Shown piece after piece: positions 38,400 to 47,518 of a stretch of DNA of 64,000 bases. Made by a program: the position numbers and the translations under genes. How positions within the stretch are numbered: position 1 is the first letter of the stretch; each line of letters opens with the position of its first letter. The stretch comes from Moraxellaceae bacterium (GTDB taxonomy: Bacteria > Pseudomonadota > Gammaproteobacteria > Pseudomonadales > Moraxellaceae), in assembly GCA_029267635.1 (NCBI GenBank), contig JAJUIK010000004.1:62001-126000 (forward strand), written 5' to 3'. The notes under the pieces were generated by a model that saw nothing but the letters and a program-made list of their open reading frames with translations, ran no database searches and had not been told where the DNA came from.

Positions 38400-39473
38400 A
38401 TGACGACGCTAAAAAATGATCGTTTTCTGCGTGCCTTATTGCGTGAACCTGTCGATACCACCCCGGTTTGGATGATGCGCCAAGCCGGACGTTATTTACC
38501 GGAATATCGAGAAACACGAGCGAAAGCGGGTGATTTTCTTTCTTTATGTAAAAATACCGAATTTGCTTGTGAAGTCACTTTGCAGCCTTTACGCCGTTAT
38601 GATTTGGATGCGGCTATTTTATTTTCCGATATTTTAACCGTGCCGGATGCCTTGGGACTGGGTTTGTACTTTGAAGCCGGAGAAGGCCCCAAATTCCATA
38701 AAACTGTACGTACTGAACAGGATGTGGCGAATTTACCGGCATTTAATGCCAAAGCTGATCTTGATTATGTAATGAATGCAGTCTCGACCATTCGTTCGGC
38801 ACTGGGCGGGCAAGTGCCTTTAATTGGTTTTTCCGGCAGTCCTTGGACTTTGGCGACTTATATGGTGGAAGGCGGTTCGAGCAAAGAATTCCGGTTTACC
38901 AAACAGATGATGTATGCGCAGCCTGAAGTTCTACATGCCTTGCTTGATCGTTTGGCCGATGCGGTAACGGATTATCTGAATGCGCAAATTGATGCCGGCG
39001 CACAAGCCATCCAGATTTTCGACAGTTGGGGCGGGGCCTTGGCACACCGTGAGTATCTTGAATTCTCACTAAATTATATGCAGAAAATTGTGGCGGGTCT
39101 GCAACGTGAAAAAGACGGCCGCCGTATTCCGGTGATTCTGTTTACCAAAGGTGGTGGACAGTGGCTGGAACCGATGGTGGCTACGGGGGCTGATGCTTTT
39201 GGCCTGGACTGGACCACACCACTAAATGTTGCACGTCAAACTGTGAATGGACGCGCGGCATTGCAAGGTAATCTTGATCCAGCAACTTTATATGGTTCAC
39301 CTGCGACGATTGAGAAAGCCGTGAAAGCCATGCTAGATGATGCCTATGCAAATGGTGAAAAAACCGGTTATGTGGCTAATTTAGGACATGGCATCACTCA
39401 ATGGGTCGATCCAGCCAAGCCAAAAGTCTTTATCGATACCGTACACGAATACAGCGCTAAATATTTGGGGTAA
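38400..39473 (+). CDS. hemE: Uroporphyrinogen decarboxylase
   Basis: HemE decarboxylates uroporphyrinogen III to coproporphyrinogen III in heme synthesis. The 357-residue cytoplasmic TIM-barrel has the N-terminal signature [15 protein letters not shown] (about 22-36), the catalytic aspartate in [29 protein letters not shown] and the [10 protein letters not shown] segment near the end. ATG at 38400 fits family N-termini. A DUF817 membrane gene begins 5 bp after its stop and is likely coupled. Confidence 0.97.
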   Translation: MTTLKNDRFLRALLREPVDTTPVWMMRQAGRYLPEYRETRAKAGDFLSLCKNTEFACEVTLQPLRRYDLDAAILFSDILTVPDALGLGLYFEAGEGPKFHKTVRTEQDVANLPAFNAKADLDYVMNAVSTIRSALGGQVPLIGFSGSPWTLATYMVEGGSSKEFRFTKQMMYAQPEVLHALLDRLADAVTDYLNAQIDAGAQAIQIFDSWGGALAHREYLEFSLNYMQKIVAGLQREKDGRRIPVILFTKGGGQWLEPMVATGADAFGLDWTTPLNVARQTVNGRAALQGNLDPATLYGSPATIEKAVKAMLDDAYANGEKTGYVANLGHGITQWVDPAKPKVFIDTVHEYSAKYLG

Positions 39474-39478
39474 TCCAT

Positions 39479-40276
39479 TTGTTTAGTTGGTTTAAATCAT
39501 TTTTTGAATTTTCCTATAAGGCAGCTTCGGCTGCCTTATTTGGAATTCTATTGTTGCTGGCTTTTGCCCTGACTGCCCCGATGGGGAGTCAGGAGTTTTA
39601 TGGCCTGTTTCGTTATGATTATTTGCTGATCTATGCCTTGGTGATTCAGTGCTGCTTATTGTATTTAAGGCTGGAATCCTGGTCGGAAGCGAAAGTGATT
39701 GCCTTATTTCACCTGATGGCGATGGTGATGGAAATCTTTTTGACCCATCCTCATATTGCTTCCTGGCAGTATCCACAACCTGCAGTGTTTAAAATCCTGA
39801 CCGTACCACTCTTTGCTGGCTTTATGTATTCGGCCGTCGGTAGTTTTTTTGCCCGCTCTTTACGTTTGTATCAGGTGTCTTTTGAGAAACTACCCGGTTT
39901 TTCCCACATGCTGCTCTTGGCGTTGTTGTCTTACTTGAATTTTATGAGCAAGTTTTTTGTTCCCGATATTCGTAACTTGCTGTTTGTCTGGAGTATGGTG
40001 ATCTTCTGGAAAACCAAGCTTCATTTTCGCTTGCAGCAACATGCGATTCAGCTGCCGATGCTGCCGGTTTTGTTGCTTCTGGCCTTTATCATCTGGATTG
40101 CAGAGAACATCAGTACCTTTTATAAAATCTGGTTGTATCCGAGTCAGGTCGAAGCCTGGCATATGGTGGGCTGGGGTAAACTGGGTTCATGGTATCTGTT
40201 ACTGCTGTTGAGTTTGGTGTTGGTGCTGAAAATTCTCGGCCAGCGGGATGCACAGGGATACTGGAAGCTCAATTAA
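39479..40276 (+). CDS. DUF817 integral membrane protein, TTG start
   Basis: The 265-residue protein has about seven or eight hydrophobic helices and the DUF817 pattern, including LFRYDYLLIYALVIQ, EIFLTHPHIASW, PLFAGFMYSAVGSF and IAENISTFYKIWLYP. Function is unknown. The TTG at 39479 lies only 5 bp after the hemE stop, and the GGGG in the last hemE codons serves as Shine-Dalgarno, so translation is probably coupled. No transport or catalytic motif was recognised. Acidic and histidine residues inside the helices (THPH) could bind a metal, but this is speculative. Confidence 0.82.
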   Translation: MFSWFKSFFEFSYKAASAALFGILLLLAFALTAPMGSQEFYGLFRYDYLLIYALVIQCCLLYLRLESWSEAKVIALFHLMAMVMEIFLTHPHIASWQYPQPAVFKILTVPLFAGFMYSAVGSFFARSLRLYQVSFEKLPGFSHMLLLALLSYLNFMSKFFVPDIRNLLFVWSMVIFWKTKLHFRLQQHAIQLPMLPVLLLLAFIIWIAENISTFYKIWLYPSQVEAWHMVGWGKLGSWYLLLLLSLVLVLKILGQRDAQGYWKLN

Positions 40277-40437
40277 TCTGTGGCGGAGTTCACATTCGGC
40301 AAATTTTTTTATAGGAGTTGTGATACAGATCCAGGTCTTGTGATTGTCTAAAGAGCATGATCCAGTTAATCTGCCGCAAGTGTAATGAAATTTACACAAA
40401 CACAGATAACAAACATTGATAAAAACTGGAGAATTTC

Positions 40438-40908
40438 ATGTTGAAAAAAATTTTGTTAGCGACCGTACTTGCAACGGGTTCAAGCATGGCGATGGCAGAT
40501 CGGGATGTCGGTTGTGGTATTGGTTCTGAGGTATGGGCTGGTCAGCGTGGTCTGTTACCAAAACTTTTGGCAGGTACGACCAACCATATTTTCTTTAACC
40601 AACTGTTTGGTATTACTTTCGGTACACTAGGATGTAGTCAAGGTGGAACGGTAACGGCTCAAGTCGTGACCTTTACCAATGAAAATGCCGAGTCATTGGC
40701 ACGTGATATGGCAGTGGGTCAAGGTGAAAGTCTCAATGTACTGGCCGAATTGATGCGCATCAAGGCTGAAGACAAAGCACGTTTCTTTGCTCTTTCAAAA
40801 GAAAACTTTACAACGATCTATTCAGCTGAAAATCAAAACTCCTTACAGGTACTGGCTTCTTTGCAAGCGGTGATGGCACAGGATGATATTCTGAAAGCGT
40901 ACGTATAA
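40438..40908 (+). CDS. Exported DUF3015 family protein
   Basis: The 156-residue precursor has a clear signal peptide (MLKKILLATVLATGSSMAMA, cleavage after AMA). The mature part starts DRDVGCGIGSEVW and contains TFGTLGCSQGGTV, so two conserved cysteines may form a disulfide. The rest is helical. It matches DUF3015, a periplasmic family of unknown function often found beside the DUF4105/Lnb-domain gene, as here. GGAG precedes the ATG. A terminator follows, but the Lnb-domain gene starts only 88 bp later. Confidence 0.88.
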   Translation: MLKKILLATVLATGSSMAMADRDVGCGIGSEVWAGQRGLLPKLLAGTTNHIFFNQLFGITFGTLGCSQGGTVTAQVVTFTNENAESLARDMAVGQGESLNVLAELMRIKAEDKARFFALSKENFTTIYSAENQNSLQVLASLQAVMAQDDILKAYV

Positions 40909-40921
40909 GCCTACGAGTAAT

Positions 40922-40950
40922 AAAACCCTGTCGCCATGACAGGGTTTTGT
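40922..40950 (+). terminator. Terminator after the DUF3015 gene
   Basis: An 11-bp perfect stem AAAACCCTGTC/GACAGGGTTTT. The T-run is short, so read-through to the next gene is possible. Confidence 0.7.
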
Positions 40951-40996
40951 TCTGTCAGTCCTATAAAAAATATCCAATAAGAGAATCCTTAGCGCT

Positions 40997-42883
40997 ATGA
41001 TAGCCATCGTTGCACTGTTGACCTTAATGCTATCCGGAATGGCTTATGCCACTGCATCTGATCAAGTACAGATCCAGCATTATCAACATCTGGCAGAGCA
41101 ATACCAGTTGGATCAGCAGATCACTTGGCAACGTCTCATGTATGTAGATGAAAAAGGGAAGAGTGAGATCAGTTATGCGGGTTATTTTCTGGCAGCAGAA
41201 GGTCGGCACAATTTAAAACAAGAAATGCAGGCTGATATTGCGGCATTATTTTCAGCGGCTGAGCCGGATCAATCGATTCGCTGTAAATTTCCAGCACGCA
41301 GCCGCTGGTTGATGCAACAACTGCAGATTTCTGAACAGCAACTGCCAGTTGTGCAGTGCCCGCAATTGGCAGACTGGATCGGACAGATCAAACCCTATAA
41401 AGCCACGCTGATTTATGCCACGGACTTTATGGGCAATCCGAGTTCGATGTTCGGCCATACCTTGCTACGACTTGATCCAAAAGATCAAAAACAGTTGAAC
41501 CTGGTGTCGTATGCCGTCAATTATGCGGCAACGGTTCATAATCAGGATAATTGGGCCTACGCCTGGAAGGGTTTGACCGGGCAATATCCAGGTGAGTATT
41601 CCTTAATGCCGTATTACCGCAAGGTCAAGGAATATGGCGATTTCGAAAGCCGGGATCTATGGGAATATGAGCTGAATTTAAGTTCAGATGAAACGCGTTT
41701 TCTGGTCGAACATATCTGGGAAATGCAGCAGGTCAGTTTTCCTTATTACTTTGTCAGTGATAACTGTGCTTACCGTTTGCTAGGTCTGATTGATCTGGTC
41801 CGTCCCGAAGCCAATCTGCAGCAGCAATTCAAACATGCTTCGATTCCGATGCAAACCTTGAAAGCCATGCAGCAACAAGGACTGGTCAAAGACACGGTGT
41901 ATCGTCCCGCTTTGGAAACGCAATTGTTGTCTCAAGCCAGACAGCATGGCCATCATCTAGCTCAGGTTGCGCATAAAGTTGCCTTTGCCCAACAATCGGA
42001 GATGGCTTCATTGTTGGCTGAATATGCAGTGGATGAGCAGGCAAAAATTCTGGAAATGGCCTACGATGATTTGTATTTGCAGTTTGTTGCACGTCAGGTC
42101 GAAACCGCTTTTGCGCAGCCGCGCTTACGTCAATTGCTGAGTTTACGTAGCCAGTTAGCCATTGAACGGCAACGACAGGAGCCCCAGCGTCCCGCCAAAG
42201 ATCCAACCCAAGGGCATGATGCGCGGATGCTGAGCTTGAATACTGGGACAGTACAAGGGGATAGCTTTTTTGAATTGGGACAGCGTCAGGCCTACCATGA
42301 TCTACTCGACCCACAGGCCGGTTATCGTTTTGGGACACAACTATTATTTTTACAGGGCAATCTGCAAGTGCGCAAAGATGCTCTCAAACTGGAACAATTC
42401 GATCTGTTATCCGTGAATGCCTATAACCCGGTACAGCCATTTAAAACACCGCTCAGTTGGGGCTTTAACTTTAGCTGGCAGCAGGAAGCAGTACAAGCTG
42501 GGCAGTTTAGTGAACATGAACAACATGGCGTTGTTAGTGTGCAGACTCAATTGGGTTACAGCTGGGCCGATTATGCGCGGCAGCATCTCTGCTATGCACA
42601 ATTACAAAGTTATGTTCAGGCTGGCAAAAACCTAGAGCGCGGCTGGCGTTTCGGCATGGGACCGACGCTGGGCTGTATGAACCAGTGGTCACCGCACTGG
42701 AATAGTTTAGTGCAAGTGGAACTGCCGTATTGGGAAGATCAGCAGCAGTGGAATCTCAGACTGAATACACAACTGCAATACAGTCTGAATGCAAATCATG
42801 CACTGCGCCTGAATGGGCAATTTGAACAGCAACAGGGCAAAGAGTGGAGCAAAGTTGGTTTAGGTTATGCGAGGTTTTTCTAG
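40997..42883 (+). CDS. Lnb-like (DUF4105) periplasmic domain fused to a C-terminal beta-rich domain
   Basis: The 628-residue protein has an N-terminal export signal (about residues 1-20). The central Lnb N-terminal periplasmic domain (formerly DUF4105) is recognised by ATDFMGNPSSMFGHTLLRLD and NYAATVHNQDNWAYAWKGL. His154 (in MFGHTLL) and Cys257 (in SDNCAYRLL) are the likely catalytic pair of a permuted papain-like fold. Residues about 420-628 are rich in alternating hydrophobic strands and end in ARFF, suggesting an outer membrane beta-barrel. Lnb itself N-acylates lipoproteins in Bdellovibrio; whether this protein does so is unknown. It follows the DUF3015 gene. Confidence 0.82.
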   Translation: MIAIVALLTLMLSGMAYATASDQVQIQHYQHLAEQYQLDQQITWQRLMYVDEKGKSEISYAGYFLAAEGRHNLKQEMQADIAALFSAAEPDQSIRCKFPARSRWLMQQLQISEQQLPVVQCPQLADWIGQIKPYKATLIYATDFMGNPSSMFGHTLLRLDPKDQKQLNLVSYAVNYAATVHNQDNWAYAWKGLTGQYPGEYSLMPYYRKVKEYGDFESRDLWEYELNLSSDETRFLVEHIWEMQQVSFPYYFVSDNCAYRLLGLIDLVRPEANLQQQFKHASIPMQTLKAMQQQGLVKDTVYRPALETQLLSQARQHGHHLAQVAHKVAFAQQSEMASLLAEYAVDEQAKILEMAYDDLYLQFVARQVETAFAQPRLRQLLSLRSQLAIERQRQEPQRPAKDPTQGHDARMLSLNTGTVQGDSFFELGQRQAYHDLLDPQAGYRFGTQLLFLQGNLQVRKDALKLEQFDLLSVNAYNPVQPFKTPLSWGFNFSWQQEAVQAGQFSEHEQHGVVSVQTQLGYSWADYARQHLCYAQLQSYVQAGKNLERGWRFGMGPTLGCMNQWSPHWNSLVQVELPYWEDQQQWNLRLNTQLQYSLNANHALRLNGQFEQQQGKEWSKVGLGYARFF

Positions 42884-42926
42884 GCTGTGTAACTGACTCA
42901 GCATTGAAGAGGCATTTCCCTAAGGA

Positions 42927-43286
42927 CTATGCTTCCACTACCACATAATATTTTTTAACGGCTTCCACCACTTCAAAGGTGCCGACAAAGCCAGGGGGAA
43001 TTACACCTGCATCACCTGCCGTGATCTCAACAAAGGTCTGGGTTGCGCGGTCATGCAGACGTACCACACCTTCGATCACCTGGAAAAATTCCTGTTTATT
43101 GTCGGCGAACTGGATATTCCAAGAACCGACTTCACATTTCCAGATGCCACAGTTCATATGGGGATTTTCATACAAACTAAAGGTCAGGCGTTGCGGATTG
43201 CCTTTAACCAGACGATCGGGACGTGGATAGTCTACAGAAACGTCACTTTGGGTTAAACCTTGACCTGCTAACCAGATGGATGACAT
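42927..43286 (-). CDS. Cupin-domain protein (cupin_3/DUF861)
   Basis: The 119-residue soluble protein is a single small beta-barrel. The features GIWKCEVGSWNIQF, EFFQVIEGVVRLHD and AGDAGVIPPGFVGTFEV match the DUF861 cupin group, related to ureidoglycine aminohydrolase. The usual HxH metal ligands of classic cupins are not evident, as is common in this group. No reaction can be assigned. It starts 15 bp after folE on the same strand, so the two are co-transcribed; a link to pterin chemistry is conjecture. Confidence 0.82.
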   Translation of the reverse strand: MSSIWLAGQGLTQSDVSVDYPRPDRLVKGNPQRLTFSLYENPHMNCGIWKCEVGSWNIQFADNKQEFFQVIEGVVRLHDRATQTFVEITAGDAGVIPPGFVGTFEVVEAVKKYYVVVEA

Positions 43287-43301
43287 GGCACAACACTCGA
43301 C

Positions 43302-43856
43302 TTAATAACTTTCTGGAACGGCACTCAAGAATTCACGACGGGCATCTTTGTCTGTTTTGAAATCACCGAGGAATGATACCGTACGTGTGGTTGAATTCTG
43401 TTTGCCGACACCACGCATCATCATGCACATGTGTGCAGAGTCAATCACGACCGCTGCACCACGTGCACCGGTAACCTCTACCACGGCTTCAGCGATTTGC
43501 TGGGTCAGGTTTTCCTGAATTTGCAAACGACGTGCAAACATTTCGGTAATGCGGGCAAATTTGGACAGACCCAAAACTTGACCTTCTGGTAAATAAGCGA
43601 TGTGCACACGTCCATAGAAGGGCAGTAAATGGTGTTCACAAAGCGAATAGAATTCGATGTTCTTGACCAGTACCATTTCCCGGTTATCCGAAGGGAACAC
43701 CGCATTGTTGGTCACTTCTTCAAGAGATTGGTTATACCCGGAAGTCAGATAGGAAAACGCTTTTGCAGCACGCACAGGGGTATCTTTGAGGCCAGGACGA
43801 TTGAGATCCTCACCAACGGCGGTCAGAATATTTGCGTAGGATTGCTGCATAGACAT
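43302..43856 (-). CDS. folE: GTP cyclohydrolase I
   Basis: FolE converts GTP to dihydroneopterin triphosphate, the first folate step. The 184-residue length fits the type IA enzyme. The zinc ligand cysteine and histidine are in [13 protein letters not shown], followed by [16 protein letters not shown] and the second zinc cysteine region [10 protein letters not shown]. Two in-frame ATGs (43856 and 43850) are possible starts, and neither has a clear Shine-Dalgarno. It is followed closely by the cupin gene. Confidence 0.95.
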   Translation of the reverse strand: MSMQQSYANILTAVGEDLNRPGLKDTPVRAAKAFSYLTSGYNQSLEEVTNNAVFPSDNREMVLVKNIEFYSLCEHHLLPFYGRVHIAYLPEGQVLGLSKFARITEMFARRLQIQENLTQQIAEAVVEVTGARGAAVVIDSAHMCMMMRGVGKQNSTTRTVSFLGDFKTDKDARREFLSAVPESY

Positions 43857-43941
43857 AAGACGTGTTCACTTACACTGATTGAACAAGGACGGCATTGTAC
43901 CAGAAAACTCTCAAAAATCGGACTATTGCAGGAAATGCCGA

Positions 43942-44640
43942 TTATTGTTTGTGCTTGGGGTTTTTTTCGGCACGCTTGAGCAGAACCAGCACCGCACCTG
44001 TTCCACCTTGATTTTCCGGTGCACTGACAAAGGCCAACACATCACGATGCTGACGCAACCAGCCATTCACGTAGGTTTTTAAAATCGCTTCCGGACCTTT
44101 ACCATGGACGATTTTAATCACATTCTCGTTGGCGTCTTTCGCCATTTGAATGATCTGGAGCACAGCAGCACGTGCCTGTTCGACAGTACATCCATGCAGA
44201 TCCACCGCTTCAAACCAGCGCAATTTACCGGCTTTCAGGTCTTCAAACATCCGGTGTTGCAAGGTCGCAATCCGGTAACTGAGGCTGGCTTGACTGGCAA
44301 CCGGATTCAGCATGGCTTGCGTATCCGATAGCTCAGTCAGTTCAGCTTCTTGCGGACCTTCGGCAGCTGCGCGTTTTGCCAGGGTTTGCGCATCAAGCTT
44401 GCGCTGTACAGGCGGCTTGACCTGGGCAATATTGCTGTTCTGTAGCGGTTTCACCCCTTGCAGGGCTTTTTTAAATAGATCCAGATCATCCGTTTCTTCA
44501 GCGCCAGCAGAGGTCTTTTTCGACTCCTGCTGTGTTGCCCGTGTGCTGCTATGCGGATTAGAGATTTGCTTTTTAAACTGCTTCAATAAATTTTGCTGCT
44601 CTTTAGAAAGCACTGAATCTTTTTTACTCATAGCACTCAC
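43942..44640 (-). CDS. Smr-domain (MutS2 C-terminal-like) protein
   Basis: The 232-residue protein has a long charged N-terminal region and a C-terminal Smr domain with the motifs VDLHGCTVEQA, KIVHGKGPEAI and GGTGAVLVLL. Smr domains have nicking endonuclease or RNase activity in several bacteria. The start at 44640 is GTG, two bases after the trpC stop; ATG at 44631 is the alternative. Co-transcription with trpGDC is likely from spacing, although no role in tryptophan synthesis is known. Confidence 0.85.
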   Translation of the reverse strand: MSAMSKKDSVLSKEQQNLLKQFKKQISNPHSSTRATQQESKKTSAGAEETDDLDLFKKALQGVKPLQNSNIAQVKPPVQRKLDAQTLAKRAAAEGPQEAELTELSDTQAMLNPVASQASLSYRIATLQHRMFEDLKAGKLRWFEAVDLHGCTVEQARAAVLQIIQMAKDANENVIKIVHGKGPEAILKTYVNGWLRQHRDVLAFVSAPENQGGTGAVLVLLKRAEKNPKHKQ

Positions 44641-44642
44641 AT

Positions 44643-45449
44643 TTAAACGTTTTGTGGATGACCAAACAGGGCAGTGAAGGCTTCATCCGGGCGTGGTTGT
44701 TTCATGAAACTTTCACCGACCAGGAAGCTGTGGATGCCGTGTTCCTGCATCAGGGCCACATCGGCCGGTGTGGCAATACCGCTTTCCGTGATCAGTTCAC
44801 GTTCTTTCGGCAATAAGTTTTTAAGGCGGATGGAGTTCTGCAAGTCCACTTCAAAGGTTTTCAGGTTACGGTTATTCACACCGAGCAGACAACGTTCAGA
44901 GAGTTTTAATGCACGTTCGAGCTCTTCTTCATCATGCACTTCCACCAGTACATCAAGCTGATGCTCGAAAGCGGTTTTCGACATTTCTTCCAGTTGCTGA
45001 TCAGACAGGCTCGCCACAATCAATAAAATACAGTCGGCATGCAAGGCGCGTGCTTCCACCACATTGTATGGATCAATCAAAAAGTCCTTACGTAATGCCG
45101 GTAACGAACAATGACTGCGGGCGATCTGGATGTTTTCATCGGCACCCTGGAAAAAGTCGATATCGGTCAAAACAGACAAACAGGCAGCACCCGCGCGTTC
45201 ATATTGTTCGGCAATTTCCGCTGGGTTAAAGTTTTCCCGGATCACGCCTTTTGATGGAGAGGCCTTTTTAATTTCGGCAATCACTCCCGGACGCTTGCTG
45301 CGTAAGCTTTTGGCAAAACCGCGCACAGGCGTGGCGGCCTGTGCGAGCTGTTCTAGATCCTGCAAACTGCGTTGCTGACGACGGACGGCAAGTTCCTCGA
45401 CTTTACGATCAACAATTTTTCCTAAAATGGTATTGGCAATATCGACCAT
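44643..45449 (-). CDS. trpC: Indole-3-glycerol-phosphate synthase
   Basis: TrpC closes the ring of carboxyphenylamino-deoxyribulose phosphate to indole glycerol phosphate. The 268-residue TIM-barrel is monofunctional (no TrpF domain). It shows [21 protein letters not shown] split over strand 1, then [53 protein letters not shown] and [15 protein letters not shown]. It lies 9 bp after trpD and is the third gene of trpG-trpD-trpC. Confidence 0.96.
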   Translation of the reverse strand: MVDIANTILGKIVDRKVEELAVRRQQRSLQDLEQLAQAATPVRGFAKSLRSKRPGVIAEIKKASPSKGVIRENFNPAEIAEQYERAGAACLSVLTDIDFFQGADENIQIARSHCSLPALRKDFLIDPYNVVEARALHADCILLIVASLSDQQLEEMSKTAFEHQLDVLVEVHDEEELERALKLSERCLLGVNNRNLKTFEVDLQNSIRLKNLLPKERELITESGIATPADVALMQEHGIHSFLVGESFMKQPRPDEAFTALFGHPQNV

Positions 45450-45458
45450 GATCTTTCC

Positions 45459-46538
45459 TTAATCCACTGCCTGTTCGTTGCTATGTTGTTTCATGGTTTT
45501 GGTGAACTCTGAAAGTACACTCATTTTTTCTAGTGCCTGCCCGCCATAAATAATGTCCTGTGCCAGTGCGACCCCTTGTTCATAATCTTTGCACAGACCT
45601 GAAACATACAGACCGGCACCGGCATTCAAGGCAATCATATGCGCGGCTTTTTCACCCATGTCGGATTTGTTTTTGCCGAGGGCATCTTTAATCAGTTTCA
45701 GACTTTCTGCTGAATTCTCCACCACCAAACCGGCCAAGGTTTCAGACTTGATGCCGACATCTTCCGGGTTCAGGGTCCATTCAAAAATTTCGCCATCTTT
45801 CAGTTCGGCCACATGGGTCGGGGCAGCCAGACTGATCTCATCCAGGCCGTCACGTGAATGTACGACCATCACCTGTTCTGCACCGAGCTGTTTCAACACT
45901 TCAGCGATTGGACGGCACAGTTCATCAGAAAACACGCCGATCACGAAACGCTTCACACCGGCCGGGTTGGTCAAGGGACCAAGCAGGTTAAAGAAGCTAC
46001 GAATGCCCAATTCACGACGTGGGCCAACCGCATATTTCATGGCTTTGTGATGGTTGGGTGCAAACAGGAAACCCACGCCCATTTCACGTATACAGCGTTC
46101 TGTTTGTTGCATGTCGAGATCAAGGTTGATACCAGCCTGTTCGAGCAAATCAGAAGAACCGGATTTGGTCGAGACCCCACGGTTGCCGTGTTTGGCAATG
46201 GTTGCACCCGCCGCGGCAATCACGAAAGAAGAGGCGGTCGATACATTAAACAAGTTTTGGCCATCACCACCGGTACCCACGATATCAATCAGGTAAGGCA
46301 GGTCACTGACATCAATCTTGATCGCAAAGTCACGCATCACACGTGCCGCAGCGGTAATTTCGTCGATACTTTCGCCTTTCATGCGTAAGCCCATCATCAG
46401 GGCACCGATTTGTGCATCGGTCGCTTCACCGCTCATGATCTGACGCATCACGTCTTCCATTTGCGCCTGGGTGAGGTGAATGTTTTTAGTAATATGGTTT
46501 AAAGCTTGCTGAATATTCATATCTTGTATTGCGCTCAT
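45459..46538 (-). CDS. trpD: Anthranilate phosphoribosyltransferase
   Basis: TrpD transfers phosphoribose to anthranilate. The protein is 359 residues from ATG 46538, which overlaps the trpG stop as ATGA and implies coupled translation. An internal ATG at 46520 ([13 protein letters not shown]) is an alternative and matches relatives better. The PRPP site [19 protein letters not shown] and [19 protein letters not shown] are intact, as are [10 protein letters not shown] and [12 protein letters not shown]. It is not fused to TrpG, unlike in enterics. Confidence 0.96.
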   Translation of the reverse strand: MSAIQDMNIQQALNHITKNIHLTQAQMEDVMRQIMSGEATDAQIGALMMGLRMKGESIDEITAAARVMRDFAIKIDVSDLPYLIDIVGTGGDGQNLFNVSTASSFVIAAAGATIAKHGNRGVSTKSGSSDLLEQAGINLDLDMQQTERCIREMGVGFLFAPNHHKAMKYAVGPRRELGIRSFFNLLGPLTNPAGVKRFVIGVFSDELCRPIAEVLKQLGAEQVMVVHSRDGLDEISLAAPTHVAELKDGEIFEWTLNPEDVGIKSETLAGLVVENSAESLKLIKDALGKNKSDMGEKAAHMIALNAGAGLYVSGLCKDYEQGVALAQDIIYGGQALEKMSVLSEFTKTMKQHSNEQAVD

Positions 46539-47122
46539 GATGCGTAAATATCTAAAAAATTCTGGAAAATCTGATGGCCATGCTGACTCAAAATGGATTC
46601 CGGGTGGAACTGCACGCCTTCAACCGGCAATGTCTTATGTCGAATCCCCATGATTTCTTCCATTGAGCCGTCAGCTTCCTGAGTCCAGCAGGTGACTTCC
46701 AGACATTCCGGTAGGGTGGCTTGATCAATCACCAGAGAGTGATAACGTGTGGCTGAAAAAGGATTCGGCAGATTGCTAAAAATCCCCTGATTGCTGTGAT
46801 ACATATCCGAGAGACGGCCATGCATTACAGTTTTGGCGCGCACAATATTGCCACCAAAAGCCTGACCAATACTTTGATGTCCCAGGCACACGCCCAATAG
46901 GGGGATTTTCCCGGCAAAGTGCTGAATGGCCGGAATCGAAATCCCGGCTTCACTTGGCGAGCATGGACCTGGTCCAATCACCAGGTATTTCGGTTGCCAT
47001 CGTTCAATATCTTCCAATGTGACTTGATCATTGCGAACCACTTTTACTTCTTGATTTAACTCGCCAAAGTACTGGACGATGTTATAAGTAAAGCTATCGT
47101 AATTGTCGATCATGAGAAGCAT
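46535..47122 (-). CDS. trpG: Anthranilate synthase glutaminase component
   Basis: TrpG supplies ammonia from glutamine to TrpE and probably also to PabB, as in other Acinetobacter with a single trpG. ATG at 47122 gives 195 residues beginning [20 protein letters not shown]; the longer frame to 47185 has no family similarity. The catalytic Cys is in [15 protein letters not shown] and the His-Glu pair in [10 protein letters not shown]. It heads trpGDC. No trpE lies in the window, consistent with the split trp genes of this genus. Confidence 0.95.
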   Translation of the reverse strand: MLLMIDNYDSFTYNIVQYFGELNQEVKVVRNDQVTLEDIERWQPKYLVIGPGPCSPSEAGISIPAIQHFAGKIPLLGVCLGHQSIGQAFGGNIVRAKTVMHGRLSDMYHSNQGIFSNLPNPFSATRYHSLVIDQATLPECLEVTCWTQEADGSMEEIMGIRHKTLPVEGVQFHPESILSQHGHQIFQNFLDIYAS

Positions 47123-47518
47123 ATTGAGCTTAACCTCTTGAATTGTATATGGGTAATTTGTAGGCGCTTGATGCGTTATGCACAATGTTTCCCATTTTTG
47201 AAAAAATGCCTTAAGGCAATAATATTGCCTGTCAGCCGGTTACTTTATCAGATTTATCTGCAGATGGGGCAGCAAAGTTACATAGCGATTGAAAGCCGTA
47301 GAGCTTTGAGTATTTTACCTTTAAGTAGTTCTGATGATTTTATAAGGTAGGGAAACTATGTTGGAATCATTCATGCGTGCAAATGTAATTTACTCGGCTC
47401 CTGTAATACGCGAAGCTATTGAAATAGCATTAATCTGATCTTAAAAAATATTATGTGTCTTTTAAAATAGACAGAACATCTGAAATTAGTTCTGCCTGAT
47501 GTCATCAAATCTTCAAGG
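47123..47518. other. Intergenic region upstream of trpG
   Basis: About 395 bp holding the trpG promoter and the 3' flank of the 5'-nucleotidase gene. I see no supported gene and no clear trp leader peptide. Confidence 0.5.

Noticed and set aside
44643-47122. The trp cluster lacking trpE as a broken operon.
   Set aside because: Split trp genes with separate trpE are normal in Acinetobacter; all three genes are intact.
47138-47350. A 70-codon plus-strand frame overlapping the trpG 5' region.
   Set aside because: Composition is not protein-like and it lies antisense to the trpG start and promoter.
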